NCBI RefSeq assembly: GCF_020921035.1
Contig: NC_063150.1
Location: 248,001-312,000, forward strand
Direction: 5' to 3'
From: Rhodamnia argentea
Lineage: Eukaryota > Streptophyta > Magnoliopsida > Myrtales > Myrtaceae
Length of the DNA stretch: 64,000 nucleotides
Made by a program: the position numbers and the translations under genes
The notes under the pieces: generated by a model
Database searches by the model: none
Told to the model about the DNA's origin: nothing
Seen by the model: only the letters and a program-made list of their open reading frames with translations
In this document: positions 14,091 to 27,063 of the stretch, one piece after another
How the letters are laid out: each line of letters starts with the position of its first letter
How positions within the stretch are numbered: position 1 is the first letter of the stretch

Positions 14091-17000
14091 TCATTCTTTT
14101 TCAGCAATAACAAGAAAAACATCTTTCACCGACCACGTTCGGCGCTCATCTTTTGCTGGGGGATTTATGACAGCTTTCTCTGCATTGGCTAACCGATAGC
14201 CTATCATAATTTCCCTCCTCAGTCGAGCGCGTAAGAGTAGTTCATAGAAAGTCAATTCTTCACCTTCACCAAGGTAAAGATTTGCCGGTCTAATGTGCAT
14301 CTCATTTCCCTGGTAGTGGCCATAAAACCCACCATTTAGCTAATGAGAATCTCCAGAACTATACACCCAGAACTATGACAAATTAGAAAATAATGTACTA
14401 AATGAACACTAGGTTCTCAGCTGAAGATTAGCAAAGTCATGAAACATGAGAAACAAAGAAGAACGAAACCATATGACTCCGAACAGTGCAGACTTCAAAA
14501 GGAGTAAAGACGATAGTAAATGAGTTCAAGTGACATTTGTCTATAAAAATTCACATTTTGTAAAACCTTTACAAAGTGCGTACTGACTATAAAAAATCAT
14601 TTTCGTTAGATTTAAATTGTACCTCCTCTGCGAAGAGCTCTTCCAAAACATCATTTATCTGGCGATCCTCGGCAACCATTGCCAAAGCCATGCTGACAAG
14701 CTCATTTGACAAAACGTAATCACTGATTTTGGACATAGATAGTAAATTTTTAGTCCTTGGATCCAGTATTTCAGATATGATTACTGATTTATCAGAAGCC
14801 TGCTGCATTTCTCCCATCCAAGAGCCTTGTGAGAAATTTCCTCTGCGAGAAGGGGCCACACTGTAAGGGAGACGCTTTGCCTGACAAACAAAAGAGAGGA
14901 AAATGGATGTCAACAAGTATGGGAAATAGTTTTGACCAAGACAAGCATCAAGAATGGTAACAGCAACCAAGACTTTTCCACTGCCCAAGACTGCTAGGTA
15001 AAACCAACTATGCCATTGGCTCTTTCTACTACAACATCCTCAACAAAATCCTTTTAGTGACAACAATGTGGTCTATCTAAGGGAAATTAAGGTCAATGGG
15101 AGAGCTTTTCTCCCCCTGTAATATGGTGAAGCTGAGTCAACACTTGAATTTAATTATCTACATAATCATGTAACGAAAGTTGAATATCCTCAATCAATAA
15201 AGGCTATTGGCAACCTTTGCCCATGGACCCAACAACCACCCAACAAGAACCTCACAAGCATGACCATTGCAGTTACACATTATTAAACCCCAACCCCACT
15301 CCCAAGAAAAAACTCTGGTGGAATGGAAGAGCAGTAGTATTTATTCCAATTAAGTGATGGTCAATGCTCCTGTTGAGTGGGGTGTCAAAAGAACCAACTA
15401 ATAAAGAGTAAAGAAAACAAGACATCCCCCAATAAATTAAATGAAGCTCGGACTTTGGAGTACCTGTATATCACGAATTAACAACAATGTGGCAAGAGAT
15501 CTTGAATCGGCTTGAATGGCTGAATCTTCCACTGATTCATCAGCAAGAATTAGTATCTGTAAAATCAGCATCCAATCAGAGCATTTCACAAGGGGATGGT
15601 ATTAACCTAAGAAATTGACAGGTCAAAGTTGTAACTGTCTTCTCTATTATCATAATGGTGACAGTAATTATCAGATCTTCTGCGCATTAGACAGATTAAA
15701 GAAGAGTTCCGCAAAATGTGCATTCATTTTCCAAAAAGTGAACTTCTTGGCTAATTGTTGCAACAAAATAACCAGTGCCAGTGCCTAATGAAAGCAAAAG
15801 ATTTAATAGAGAGAGAGTCATTCACTTACTGAATTGAAAGATTCCAGAGGGAGACTCTCCAGGTGACGCCGTATAACTGCATTTCCTTCTCGATTTTCTA
15901 GTTTTATGTTTGCAAGCCTGCTAATGTCAAGACCACCATCAATAAGCTTCTTTTCCCTCTCCTTTTCTGGAACCTCATTGAACATCCAGAGCTCTGATTC
16001 AGGTGCTAGAGATGCATCCAATACCTAAAGGATAGATGGGCAAACCATAATCAACAGATATGAATTGAGTCCTTTTTCATGGCACTTTAACCAATAAAGA
16101 GGTAGCCTGGCATGTGAGATCATATTTACAAGCCCAATTAGATTAGCCTAATCAACCGAGTAAACTACGGTCCATTTGCAGAGCTCCAGAGAGAGAGCCC
16201 ATCTGTTTAATGAGCCTAGACACTTGACCCTACACCCTCTATTTGCTTTCCTCAAATGGTTGGGCACTCAAGATGCAAAGATGAAGTAGCGGCAGACTCT
16301 GGCAGGGGATCGCATGGAATTTCTCTTGTAATTTAACCAAACTAAAGGAGTTTCACCGTTACCTTCTCTGTATGAAAACATGCAGAAAAATTCTGATATA
16401 TCACCTGCTAATTCTAGGTTTGCTTATAATTACCATAATCATATCTTCCATATCTCACCGCCAACCACAAAAAAGTATCTTTTCTGAGGACTGGTCAATA
16501 CTAAAGTCTTTGGGTAGATGTCCCCTCCATACCTGCAGCATTAGGTGAAAAAGAAACAATTAGGGGCTTCATAGAAAGAACTTACCACAATCATATCATC
16601 AATGTCTCTCCTCCATCCACAAAGTAGAATCTTCTGTGACTTGCTCGCTGGAAGGGGAATGTATGTGAATGATGCTTCTTTGACCTGAATGATTAAATTA
16701 ATTATATTTTTATTAAATTTTTAATGCTGGTATGCCACTCAGTTATCAGATTAAGCATCATTCTGAATGAATAAGAAACCAGCTAAATTTCATGGCAAGG
16801 GGCAATGCAGTCTATCTTTTCAGTTTATCACACCTGTCATATTGTCATCCGTAGGTAACCTTTCCAAAATAAATAACCACATTAACAAGGTGCTATTGTG
16901 ACATCATGGTCTTTCCAATTGCAAGGCTATAGAGCACAAACAATGACAGTTGCTCTTTGGTGCTTGCCTACCATAACACCCTTTATTATTCTTCCTTTCA

Positions 17001-20000
17001 ATATGCGTGCTTGATACAGGTATCCGTAATTTTTTCTAATCCTATGCATACATTATGAAGTCATGATGCTGCAAATAACAAAGAAAAGCACATCAAGACC
17101 ATTTCTAGAAGAGAAAAAAGCACCATTGGTAATGCTGCTGGAGCGTATGTATCATCATCTTCTGCTATGACAAGAACTTCATCACCCTCTTGTAGAACAT
17201 AGGAGTCGTCAGGATTCAGGATAATCTTACCACCACAAGATGCAACCTTGATTCCACAAGGTATTGCATCAGGAAAACTTATAAGCACATCCTCGAATTG
17301 AATGCCATCTAACTGGGTCCATCTTTTGATGTAAAACTCACAGTTTTCAAACCCAAGGATATCTTCCCAAATCTGCCATGACATAACAAAGCCATCAGGT
17401 GTTTAGAAGAGGGTGAAAAATCAACTATATGTACTATTTGCTTCCTATTATGCTTGACAACTAGGATAGTGCATCTGCGAGCTAGGGGAAGAATAATTAA
17501 CAAAATACTGGACATGAACACCTTTAAGAATAATGACCAGTTTAGTTACAAAAATTCAACACATTGCATGAAACTGACCTGTGCCAATCCAGGCTGCCGG
17601 GCACATTGAATCATCAAGCGACCAATCACATCATGTGCCACAACAGTTTCAACAAGGTCTCCGCCAACAAGTTTAACGAGAACTTCATTGTCAATATCAC
17701 TTAATTCAACCACGATGTGCCCTCTTAGCCCTTCTTTAACTCCAGTTAAACTTAGGACTGTCCTTAATGCACGAGCATCACTCTACATCCAATTGGCAGA
17801 GTAATACAAATGAATCAGCTCCTAGCAACTACCAAAAAGGCATATAACTTATTTGTGTTGATTAATCAAACCTGGTCCGCATTACCGTCTACAGCAAGGA
17901 CGACTATTGCTCTGGCTTTGGAGACAGAGACCTGCATAATAAAAATAAAAGGTTATTGGGTCCTGCATTTACAATAGGGACTGCAAAAGGTAATGAACTT
18001 TTTGCTAAAGATCAAGTACTCAGTAGAGGTTCTGGAGTAAGAAAGTTGCAAGAAACAAGACAAGATGACAAAAGAATTTAAGTAAAAAAATAAGACGGAA
18101 AAAGTTAAACATAGAGAGGGTTTTGGGCTCATGGTGGAGTTTATAGGAGTTTAGAGAATTTTAAAAGATTGAATCACCACAAGTAGGAGAGGAATTTCCA
18201 AAAAGCAAGCATGTGCTGATATATGTGCATCAGATGAAGATCTACAGTATGGACCTCACTTACGAAAGAAGCATTGTCAGGATTAGGTCTGTTAACACAC
18301 AAGGGAGAGAGAGAACGAAAAACATATATCCACAAGCGAAGGGAACTAGGTGACGCATGAACTAGCATTATCAAGTTTAAAATGCGTTTGTCACCCGGTT
18401 TGCACACACAAAAAAAAAAAATACATATGAGAGAGAGAATATCTGACGTCTTATCGAAGAAGATCAGAATTTGAAGAAAATGAGTTGTTCTCTGGGAAAT
18501 ATGCAGTTGTGCATATCTAATGGTCTATCAATTTTCATCAAGTGAGGTAACAACAAAAGACAAACCGATCACTGGAAATAAAAACCCAAGTGAGCATCAC
18601 CATATAAATGGATCAAGAAGATATATAATTAAGGATTTCGCCTCAAATGGCTTCATTCTCAACACAGAATAAAAAACCTTACAGAATAGATCAGGTTATC
18701 TTTCCCTAACCCCTTCACACATTTCCTAATCACTAGTACAGTTGAGATCTGCAATGTATGTCAAAACAACAAACAGAGAATAAAGTTGGCTAAATAATTA
18801 ACTACTTTCAGACACATTTGCATCAAAATCTGGACACCCACTTCTGGTTAAATCAATCATTAATATTTCAAAATATCATTACTTTTACTGTCGACCAACA
18901 ATTACCTTTTTCAAGTCAGCCAAAATAAGAGGGCTGCCACTTCTGCATATAACAGATGTTCCCCTGAAATCAAACTCCATCTTAGCAATGTCAAGTTCCA
19001 TTTCCTCTTTATCTCTTTCAGCCATCACCACAATGGTGCCTCCACCCAAACTCTCATTTGCTAGGGCCAGCTGATTCAACAACGATCCCTGCATTTGGCA
19101 TGAATTTGTGTTAGCACTAGGACAGATACAGCAAATAACAGCCAGATAATTTTATGAATCTTTTACAATAAAAGTATGTCAGTGAATATGACCCAGTGCT
19201 CAAGGCTTAAAAAAAAAAAATCAGTGCAAATGATATTAAATAGAGTTGACATTGCCTTGATAGGGTAAGTTGGATTGTACCAGCTTAGGAACCAACAACC
19301 ATCAATTTTGCTTAGTCTCTATGGGGAACTAAACCAAACCATTGAAGTTTCAATAACTGATTTCAGTATGGTGATGTTATTCACATCAGGACAACCATGT
19401 CACGAGCTAACTAATGTATGACTGTATTAGAAGCGCAAGAAACACAAAGAGGTAAAGTAAAGAGGAGAAACTGAATAATCAGACGTTTCTGATGTAAATT
19501 CCGAGTTTGTTTTGTTAAAGAGAAAAACAATGAGTCTTCTTTGAATTTCTTAGATATTTTCTATCTTCTAGGATGTGAATGGAAGGCAGCCCTTGGTGCT
19601 CTTTAATACAGTTCCTTATTACAAAAAGGAAGGCAAATCGTCAACATCAGAAGTTTATCAAGTAAATCCGCGCAAACCATAACATGATTATCTTGCAATT
19701 AATGCTTTCTCCTTTTTTTCTTCTTTCTTTTTCTGTTGTTTTTTTCTTTTTCTTCTTCTTCTTTTTTTTTTTTTTTTTTGGGAGAAAGTGGTGCGTCCAC
19801 AAGAGTTAGATATAAGAATCGGGAGAATCAGGATAGTACCAATTTATCACTCCACCCAAGAATTAAGGTGTGGTTCTGCTCAACAACTTCACTTCTGCCT
19901 TTCCTCAAGGAGTCAAACTTCTCGGAGATTGCATCAGAAACAAGTCCAAGCATCATCGCGAATATAAGCATTCCTCCAAAACTAATCGAAACTGAAACAA

Positions 20001-22806
20001 ACCTTGGACCAATACCTTCTGAATTAGCATGATTGCCTGAATCAGCGACATATGTCCACGATAACCAAAGAGAATCTGCTATGCCATCATTTGTGACACC
20101 AAAAAGTGCAAGTCCTCCCAGACAGATGAGAAGTAATGTCGCAACCAACAATGCCAATGGCTTAGCATATGGATGAACCGAGAAAAATACATCCAATCGA
20201 TATGCTAGCTGCTTACTCAAAGATACTTCTTCCAAAATACTGTCTGATGATCTTGACCTTGGGACTTTGTCAATGCACTTGAACAACAGAATAGGAATAC
20301 ATAATACGGAGACCGAGCTTATCAGAGCAATGTTTTTAAATCTTTTATTAGATCCATCTTGATTCTGCTCATCTATAGAACCTTCAACATCTGCTAAATC
20401 CGATAAACTGCAGGCTTGCAGTGTAATCCTAAGTTGAGAAATTTGCCCCTGAAATTTAAACAAACTCCATTAAAGAGGCAATTCAATGTTAAGTAATACA
20501 GATATAAGAACTAGTACATATAGAATCATTATCCTTGACAAAGACGAAAAATTTTGTGGACGAGAAGTTAGCTAAAATTTGCTTGCTTACATTAGATGCC
20601 AAGCTGAAGATGTTCATACACAAGTAGCCATCTTATGCTCCAGCCTCATGCAACAAAGAATCTCACGGTCGGTTTGCAGTATACTACCTATTTCATTTTC
20701 AATCTAATCCTCATGAAAACAGTTATTCCTTTGTTTGGTTCGAAAAATAAATCGATAATAGCTATTCATTACCTCAAAATCAGGATTAGTTACTCCTCGA
20801 AAGAGAGAGAGGAGGGGTGGGGATAAGGAATGCCTTTCATGCAGACAAAAATAGCTCAATTCTTTACATTCCTAAATGACCTTGCAACTTTCAATATATT
20901 ATCTTATTTAAATTATAGATCATGATATAGTATTTATTCTAAACGAATTGATAAACTGTAGAAAATATGAACCCAGTCAACAATTCGGAAACTAATTTAT
21001 CATCTATTCCATTTACAGCTTAGCTTTACTCGTAACTAAAGCTTAATTCATAGTTACTAGTTTAATTTACATATCATCCAAGTAAAGGGTATCTGATAAT
21101 ACCACTTTATAATTAAATTAGAGCAATGGTTTGTGTTTATTATTTATTGAGAAGAAAATAATAAGTTATCTTATATTACCAATTACATATTTAACTAAAA
21201 ACAACATTTCATTGCAATAACTATTTATTCCAACTTATTGATATATGTTATTGTCTATAGCCAATTATTTATTTGACATAATCATATATTCTAAGTACAG
21301 TCTAGCCAATTATTTATTTGACATAATTATATATTCTCAATACAGTTAGAATTATAACTAAGAACCAGTTCATTTAAAAAAATCTAATGATCATCTAGTT
21401 TACAAAGTATGTACATAGTTTATTATTGTATAATAATTCTCTTACTAATATTCATATCTCATCAAAGGTTATCAGGTATGAGTTTTCATTCTTAACTTAT
21501 ACCTCATACAAAAATAGTCTACAAAATAAGGACTTGGAATAACTATTGAATCCTGCAAACAAACTAGAAAATAGCTATTGCATTCCTACTCCTGCTCTAT
21601 TCCTCATCATGGAATTAGTTATCCAATTCTGCAAACCAAAACTCACGTCACTATGAAGTTTCGTTCTTCACCAGTTTAAGTTGAAACAGCTCGAGTCCTA
21701 GAGTCAAAAAAGTTCATTTACCCAAGAGAGTAAGCCTACTGTGCAGGATTTTTATTTTCCCTGGAACTGCAAGAGTGAGGTAACTAGACCACAGATTGCT
21801 AGTCAAACCGATAGAGTTCTCCAATTTCTTGAGAAGAAGATTGTTCAACTCCATTAATTTAACCGGAATGACTCAGCCATCTCATGCCATGAATTACAGC
21901 AGATTATATGGAGTTGCAGATTCTTTGAACAGTATCCATCACTCAAAGCTGAATACGTTCCTAATCAACTGTTTAGTCAGAAGAAAGGCCGGCAGGCAAA
22001 AATAATAATAATAATAATAAATAAATCTTTCTCATCATTGAGCTGAACAAGCCGGCAAAAACAGGGACAGCAATTCGACTAATCCTCTAGGATTAAGAAC
22101 CGTGAGATCCATCTTCGAAGTTCAGTACTAACCATGAACTATACATGAAATGCGGCGTTCGGTTGTTTTAGAGCTTTACCTGCAAATCCCCGACCTGGCT
22201 ACGTAAACTGAAATTCTTGTGCACCACCGAACTGAAAGCCGTCAACACAATCTGCAACACCATATCGTCCTTCAATTAAAAGTAGAGAACAAGAAAAGCT
22301 AACAACTTCAGCACGCGCGCACGCAGAAGACGCACCGCCACTACAAGCGCCATGCGCCACCGAAGCCGGAGCCTCCCCCGCAAATCCAAGTTCACTTGGC
22401 CTCGCGACGGAACTTTCTCCGCTGGGGCCGCCTCCGGTTTCCGATCGGAACCGGCGCTCGAAGCGGCGCCGTCCCTGCTTGAGGCGGCCTTCTTCTCGCG
22501 GGCCACCGACAACCTGTCCGATCGGAGGGAGGGACCGAGCCTCCGGCGGGCTCCGGCATAGCTGGCCTCGCGGTATGGAGAAGAGTTGACCGGAGGAGCG
22601 GAGCGGAAGGACGGCGGCTTGGGAGGCTTCGAGTCTAGGGAAGTGGAGGAGGAGTAGGCCCTTGGCCTTGGGTTGGTGGAGAACCGGCGGGGGTACTTCG
22701 GGGTTTTCGCGGGGGAGGAGGGGTGGGCGCAGTAAGGGGAAGGGGAAGGGAAGAACCAGTCTCGGCTGAGGGCAGGAGACGACGAGTCGGAGTCGACGCG
22801 GGACAT
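14091..22806 (-). CDS. CASTOR: CASTOR/POLLUX-family nuclear-envelope cation channel, 12 exons
   Basis: Exons: 22806-22336, 22251-22180, 20448-19840, 19088-18906, 17931-17872, 17782-17579, 17372-17124, 16684-16586, 16024-15830, 15556-15464, 14880-14623 and 14309-14091. All junctions are in phase 0, giving 903 residues. The Ser/Pro-rich N-terminus contains RDWFFPSPS, as in CASTOR. A membrane segment spans the exon 1/2 join (about 152-167), followed by a short coiled coil. Further hydrophobic segments lie at about 220-240, 278-299 and 332-351. The pore filter ADSGNHA is at 316-322. From about 374 onward come the RCK-like regulatory domains (LGWSDK, DVLISFPDAIPCGIKV, LFCGW-like, LPLESF). CASTOR/POLLUX channels sit in the nuclear envelope and support nuclear calcium spiking in root symbiosis. 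The C-terminal domain matches CASTOR closely from memory; POLLUX cannot be fully excluded. Confidence 0.95.
20449..22179. other. Large intron 2 of the channel gene, AT-rich and MITE-like
   Basis: This 1.73-kb intron is far longer than the others and very AT-rich. Its borders carry facing motifs (tttgtttggttcg and aatagctattc near 20730-20770; the complementary gaatag, agctatt and tttggtttgcagaa near 21540-21645), which suggests a Tourist-like insertion of about 0.9 kb. A 44-bp tandem duplication of agccaattatttatttgaca lies at about 21257-21345, and an AAT microsatellite at 22002-22024. Confidence 0.5.
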
Positions 22807-23351
22807 TTTGGGGATTTCGGGGAGGGAACGGTGCAGGGCTTTTTAGGAAGGAAATGAAATAGAATCGAGAGGAGGCAAAAGGCAAAGTTTGAGTTGGAGA
22901 TGGGGAATTTAATTAAGCGGAGTAGGAGAGATATGATTAGCATAAGCAATTAAATTAATCAGGTTCTGATGGAGACCTTTATTTCGTTCATTCACGTTGA
23001 CCTTGGCCTTCCAAAGGATTGATAAATGATATACGCACCACCCGTCTGTCGAGATTGATGAAATAAAGAATGCACGTGTTCTGAACCCATTTTGAACAAT
23101 AAATTTGACAATTCGACTATGAAATGAACTGGTCGCCCTTACTCGAAAAGGGATCTAAGATTATTTATGTGAACGCGTATGATCTACTCGAAAATGCCTT
23201 GCTAAGCAAGGACAATGAGTTAGAAACGTTGGTTTTCCTCGTCAATGAATGGGTAATATTGCCAATATTGAATGGACATACGGAGTAGCACATAACAACT
23301 TGAGATAGCTAGGCTTCAACTCATGGACAAGAGCTAAGTAATAGTCTATCA
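22807..23351. other. 5' flank of the channel gene
   Basis: The 150 bases before the start codon are mixed-sequence leader. No clear TATA box was recognised. The overlapping open frames on both strands at 22.2-22.9 kb are shadows of the GC-rich first exon. Confidence 0.5.
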
Positions 23352-23600
23352 TAGAGGTGGTCAAATGGACCCGTGGGCCCTGAACCGGCCCGTTGACCGG
23401 CCCGAAACCGGCCCATTGACCGGGCCCACATTTCCAACCTGGAACCGGAACCGGCCCGGAACCGCCGGTTCCGATCCCCTTTTTTTAAAAAAAAAAAAAA
23501 GGAAGGAGGCCAGGTGAAAAGAGCAATTGAGCCTTGGAACCGGTGGTTCCACTTTTTTTAGGAACCGGAACCGCCGGTTCCGTGGAACCAACCACCTCTA
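23352..23600. mobile_element. hAT-type MITE, 249 bp, with perfect 8-bp target duplication
   Basis: The element begins TAGAGGTGG and ends CCACCTCTA, a perfect 9-bp inverted repeat. It is flanked on both sides by GTCTATCA (23344-23351 and 23601-23608). An 8-bp duplication with TA-starting ends is the hAT signature. The interior is a run of alternating GAACCGG, CCGGTTCC and GGCCC blocks and can fold on itself. There is no coding capacity, so it was mobilised in trans. The intact duplication suggests a fairly recent insertion. Confidence 0.88.
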
Positions 23601-23608
23601 GTCTATCA

Positions 23609-24599
23609 CTACCGTAGTAAGGCCATGTTGTCGTTGTAGCCCTTGAGCGGCAAAGGCCCACAAAGAACCCAAAGCACTTGTTTTCCGTGCACGACATCCA
23701 TATATTTATAACAAGCTAATCATATTTGACTCATTTGGTTCGAAATTTCGGATTTTTGGAACGTGGGGTTCTCTCATGCTTTCTTGTCTTTCTTATATCC
23801 ATGGTGGTGTTTCGTCATGGCATCAAGTATATCGAGATTCACTTTCCTATTTGTGAGGGAAAAAGTGGCTCCTCTTCATATGTATTTTCGGATTGTTGAA
23901 GTTGTTGTTGTCTCACGTCGCCCTTACAACTAGTCTTGCATTTTTTTTTTATATTCGTGTGGTTTCCCTCCACCTATATGTTTAAATTTTTAGATTTGAC
24001 TTTCTAACATGGCATTAGAGCCGGTGTTGCCCGCGTATGTGGGCCTCATTTCCCATTAGTCAATTTCCACGTGCCATTTTTTTCCACATAATCTAAATAA
24101 AAGTCTACTTAAGATTGGGTTGCTTAAAAATTTACTTTTAGCCCTTTTATCTCTGTGATCTATGTTATTAACCAACTAATGGTATCGCCTCTGTTGTGCC
24201 TTTACCTTGTTATCATGAAATAACAAGTGAACAACTTCAACCACTGAAGTTCGAGCACTAGTGACTAATCTATCGTTTCGTTTCTTTTGAAACTACGTAT
24301 CTCTTTTTCTTTTTCCATGTTGTTTAATTTCAAAAAAGAGTTGATGTGTGATAAAACTAATGGCAAAAAAGAATGATCGGCGGCTTAACTCATCAGCTTT
24401 TCTTCCATTAAAGTGTCACCTAATATGCATTTGAGTTACTTAGTAATTTTTTGAATTGGCTTTGTTACATACACAAATGCTCCAAAATTTTCGTTACACG
24501 AGCGAAGCTTGAGAACAGGCCATGTGTTCTTGTGAATTGTTAGCGAACATGAATGTGACCGCCTTGATCTTAAGCCCATTCTCCTGAGGAAAATGTTAC
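23609..24599. other. Intergenic, no gene recognised
   Basis: AT-rich DNA without usable open frames or recognisable transposon ends. Confidence 0.5.
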
Positions 24600-26790
24600 A
24601 CTGGCAATATTTCTTAGACAAATACTTTTGTCAATTTTCTCGAATTTTCTTATTGTTTACAAACTTTTATTTGCCCACCTATGTTTTTTACGCTTTTATG
24701 AAATTTCCAACTTTAATTAGAGTGATTTACTATTTTTTTTTCCCCAAAGTTACCAACTTATTATAGGTTATCAACTCTCATTTAAATTTTTTAACAAGTT
24801 TATTTTTTTAATTTACCAATTTTTCTAATCATTTGTCAACTTCAATTTACCTTTCTTAACTACAACTTGAATTTACCAATTTCTATATGAATTTACTAAA
24901 TTTAGCTTAAGTGAATTATCAACTTTCTGTGCTCAAGTTCATTAACTAGCTACGGATTACCAATTCTCATTTAAGTTAACTATCAATGTTAATTTTTTAT
25001 TTATTTATTTAGTTTGTCAACTTTTTAGTTGGGATTACTTAATCGAGAAAAAGGTTGATAGATTACTTCAATAAAGGTGGATAATTTCACATTAATAGTT
25101 GGTAAATTTAAGGCGTTTGTAGGAGAAGTAAATAGTAATCCTTTTTGTTTGAAAAAAAAAAGTTGGTAATCTAAGAACACCAAATAAACTTAGGTACCTA
25201 ATTCAAATAAGAATTTAAAGCAAAAATTAGCTGATAACTCAATCGTAGAAAAGGCTTGGTAAGAAAAGTATATAAAAGTAGTAACTCAAGAGTAGAGTTG
25301 GAAAATTCAAAAACCAAATAAATGTTGTCAAGCAACTTAATGAGAGTTAATAACCCAAAATTAACTGATAGCTCAATCATTGAAAGGTTGGTGAGTCACA
25401 CAAAAGGCTGGTAATTGGTAAACATAAGGTGTTGGTAAGAAAGTTAAATAATTATTGATGAAAAAGTTGTTTTGTGTAAGAGATAAAGAGGAGTTCGAAA
25501 TATGAAAAACATGAAATACTCATCCATAACTAATTCAAATAAGATTAAACAAAGAATTGAATGATAATTCAATCAGAACAAAAAGTTGACAGATTAATTT
25601 AATTGAGGATTGTAGATTTTGCAGAGAGTTTATAATTAAAAATGTTGGTAAGTAAGACAAATAAAAGTTCGTAAATCATAAGAAAAGTAGGTAACTTAAA
25701 ACCCCACAAAAATTTTGTAAATAATTCAAGTGACATAACCAAATACTAGTTAACAACTTAATTGGAGAACAGTTAGTGAACCACTCAGAAAAAGTTTGGT
25801 AATCTCATACAATAGTTTGATACTTCAAGGCATTGTTATGAAGGTGAATAAAAGTTAGTAAAAGATAAGAGAAGTGTTTCGTTCTAAGAAATAAGAGAAG
25901 TTAATAATTCAAAAATTAAAAAACTATGAACATAGGTTTTTTTTTTTTTTGGTCGAAAAATTATGAACATTGGTAACTTACCCAAATAAAAGCTGCAAAC
26001 GCAAAAGTAATTGGTAACTTAATCAGAAAAAAATTTGATTGGCAATCTAATTGAGGTTAGTAAGATCTAAAAAGAGTTGGTAAATCTGTGATGTTTGTAA
26101 GTAACGAAAATAAAAATTGTAAACAATAAGAGATTTTGGTAAATGAAAAAATGGCCGAGTAAATGTTAAGAAGTAACTCAAGCAAGAATTGGAATCCCAA
26201 ATTAGATGGTAATTTAATCAAAGAAAAAATTTCATATGATGTTTGATAAATTGAAGAAGTTGATAAGAAAGATGTAAAGTTTTTTACTAGAGAAGAGATT
26301 TTTTTTTGGGTTAAAGATAAAAGAAATTGGTGATAAGAATTGGTAACTAACCTAACTAAGAATCGAAAAAGCCAGTAAGTCAATGTTACTAAGTTCATAT
26401 AAGAAGTAATATATTTAAGGGGTATGTAACATCATTATAAAAGTTGGTAATTTAAAATAATGAACATAAGTAGCTCAAATAAGAATCAGTGTTCCAAAAC
26501 TAGTCGAGAATTTAATAGGAAAAAATTGGTAAATTGCTCAAATTTACAAATTGATAAATTTATATAAAGTTGGTATATATAAGGCATTAGTAAAAGAAAG
26601 GCAAATAAATTAGTAAAAAATAAAGTAAGAATTGGTAATGTACAAACTGTCAATAAGAGTCGGTAATTTCATAAAAGTGTCGATAAGTTACCAATAATTT
26701 ATCGGAAAAACAGGTCACTGACAATATAATTTACCGGCAACATTTTGGCACTTACCAGCAATTTCAGAAGTCTACCAACATGAAAGAAAA
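24600..26790. repeat. Degenerate TTGGTAA-type repeat field with a strand switch
   Basis: A roughly 2.2-kb, very AT-rich stretch built from decayed copies of a block that reads aaggcRttRgtaag, then aaataaaagttRgtaaa, then ataagagaag. Recognisable copies start near 25105, 25425, 25630, 25829, 26090 and 26580, so spacing is irregular (about 200-330 bases, the last gap longer). Left of about 25020 the same block appears in the opposite orientation (ttaccaa, and cttattgtttacaaacttttattt at 24648-24671), so the field is an unequal inverted repeat. It contains no coding sequence. It may be a decayed fold-back transposon or a rearranged satellite; I do not recognise the family. Confidence 0.7.
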
Positions 26791-26828
26791 TTCCTTTTCT
26801 CAGGGAACGGAATAGTAGAGTCATCTTA

Positions 26829-27063
26829 GGATCCGTTGGTATCGAGAAAAATGAATAATTTAAAAATATTTAAAATAATCGGTTACATCAATTACAATAT
26901 TTAGTGATGGAAAACGTTTTCATTATCAACCACAATTTGTATTAAAAAAATTTTGTATTCGATGAATATATTTTTCGATAACTTATTTTTATAAGATATA
27001 TAAGCAACCGTTTTGAGAAAAATGTTTTTCAAACTATTTATTATCGGCTAAAGAAACGCACCT
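26829..27063. mobile_element. Short MITE-like element flanked by TTA
   Basis: The left end GGATCCGTTGG and the right end (reverse complement AGGTGCGTTTC) are similar, and the interior has the paired gagaaaaatg and aatgttttt motifs common in plant MITEs. TTA occurs directly outside both ends. The 3-bp TTA and the end sequence fit a PIF/Harbinger (Tourist-like) origin. The terminal match is imperfect, so this is tentative. Confidence 0.45.

Noticed and set aside
22199-22949. Several long open frames on both strands
   Set aside because: They are alternative frames of the GC-rich first exon of the channel gene; only the frame from 22806 joins in phase with all later exons.
24436-26398. Possible small ORFs in the AT-rich repeat field
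   Set aside because: Leu/Ser/Phe-rich frames follow from the repeated ttaccaa/ttggtaa text, not from a gene.
24600-26790. CRISPR-like array
   Set aside because: Repeats are degenerate with irregular spacing, in nuclear plant DNA and without cas genes.
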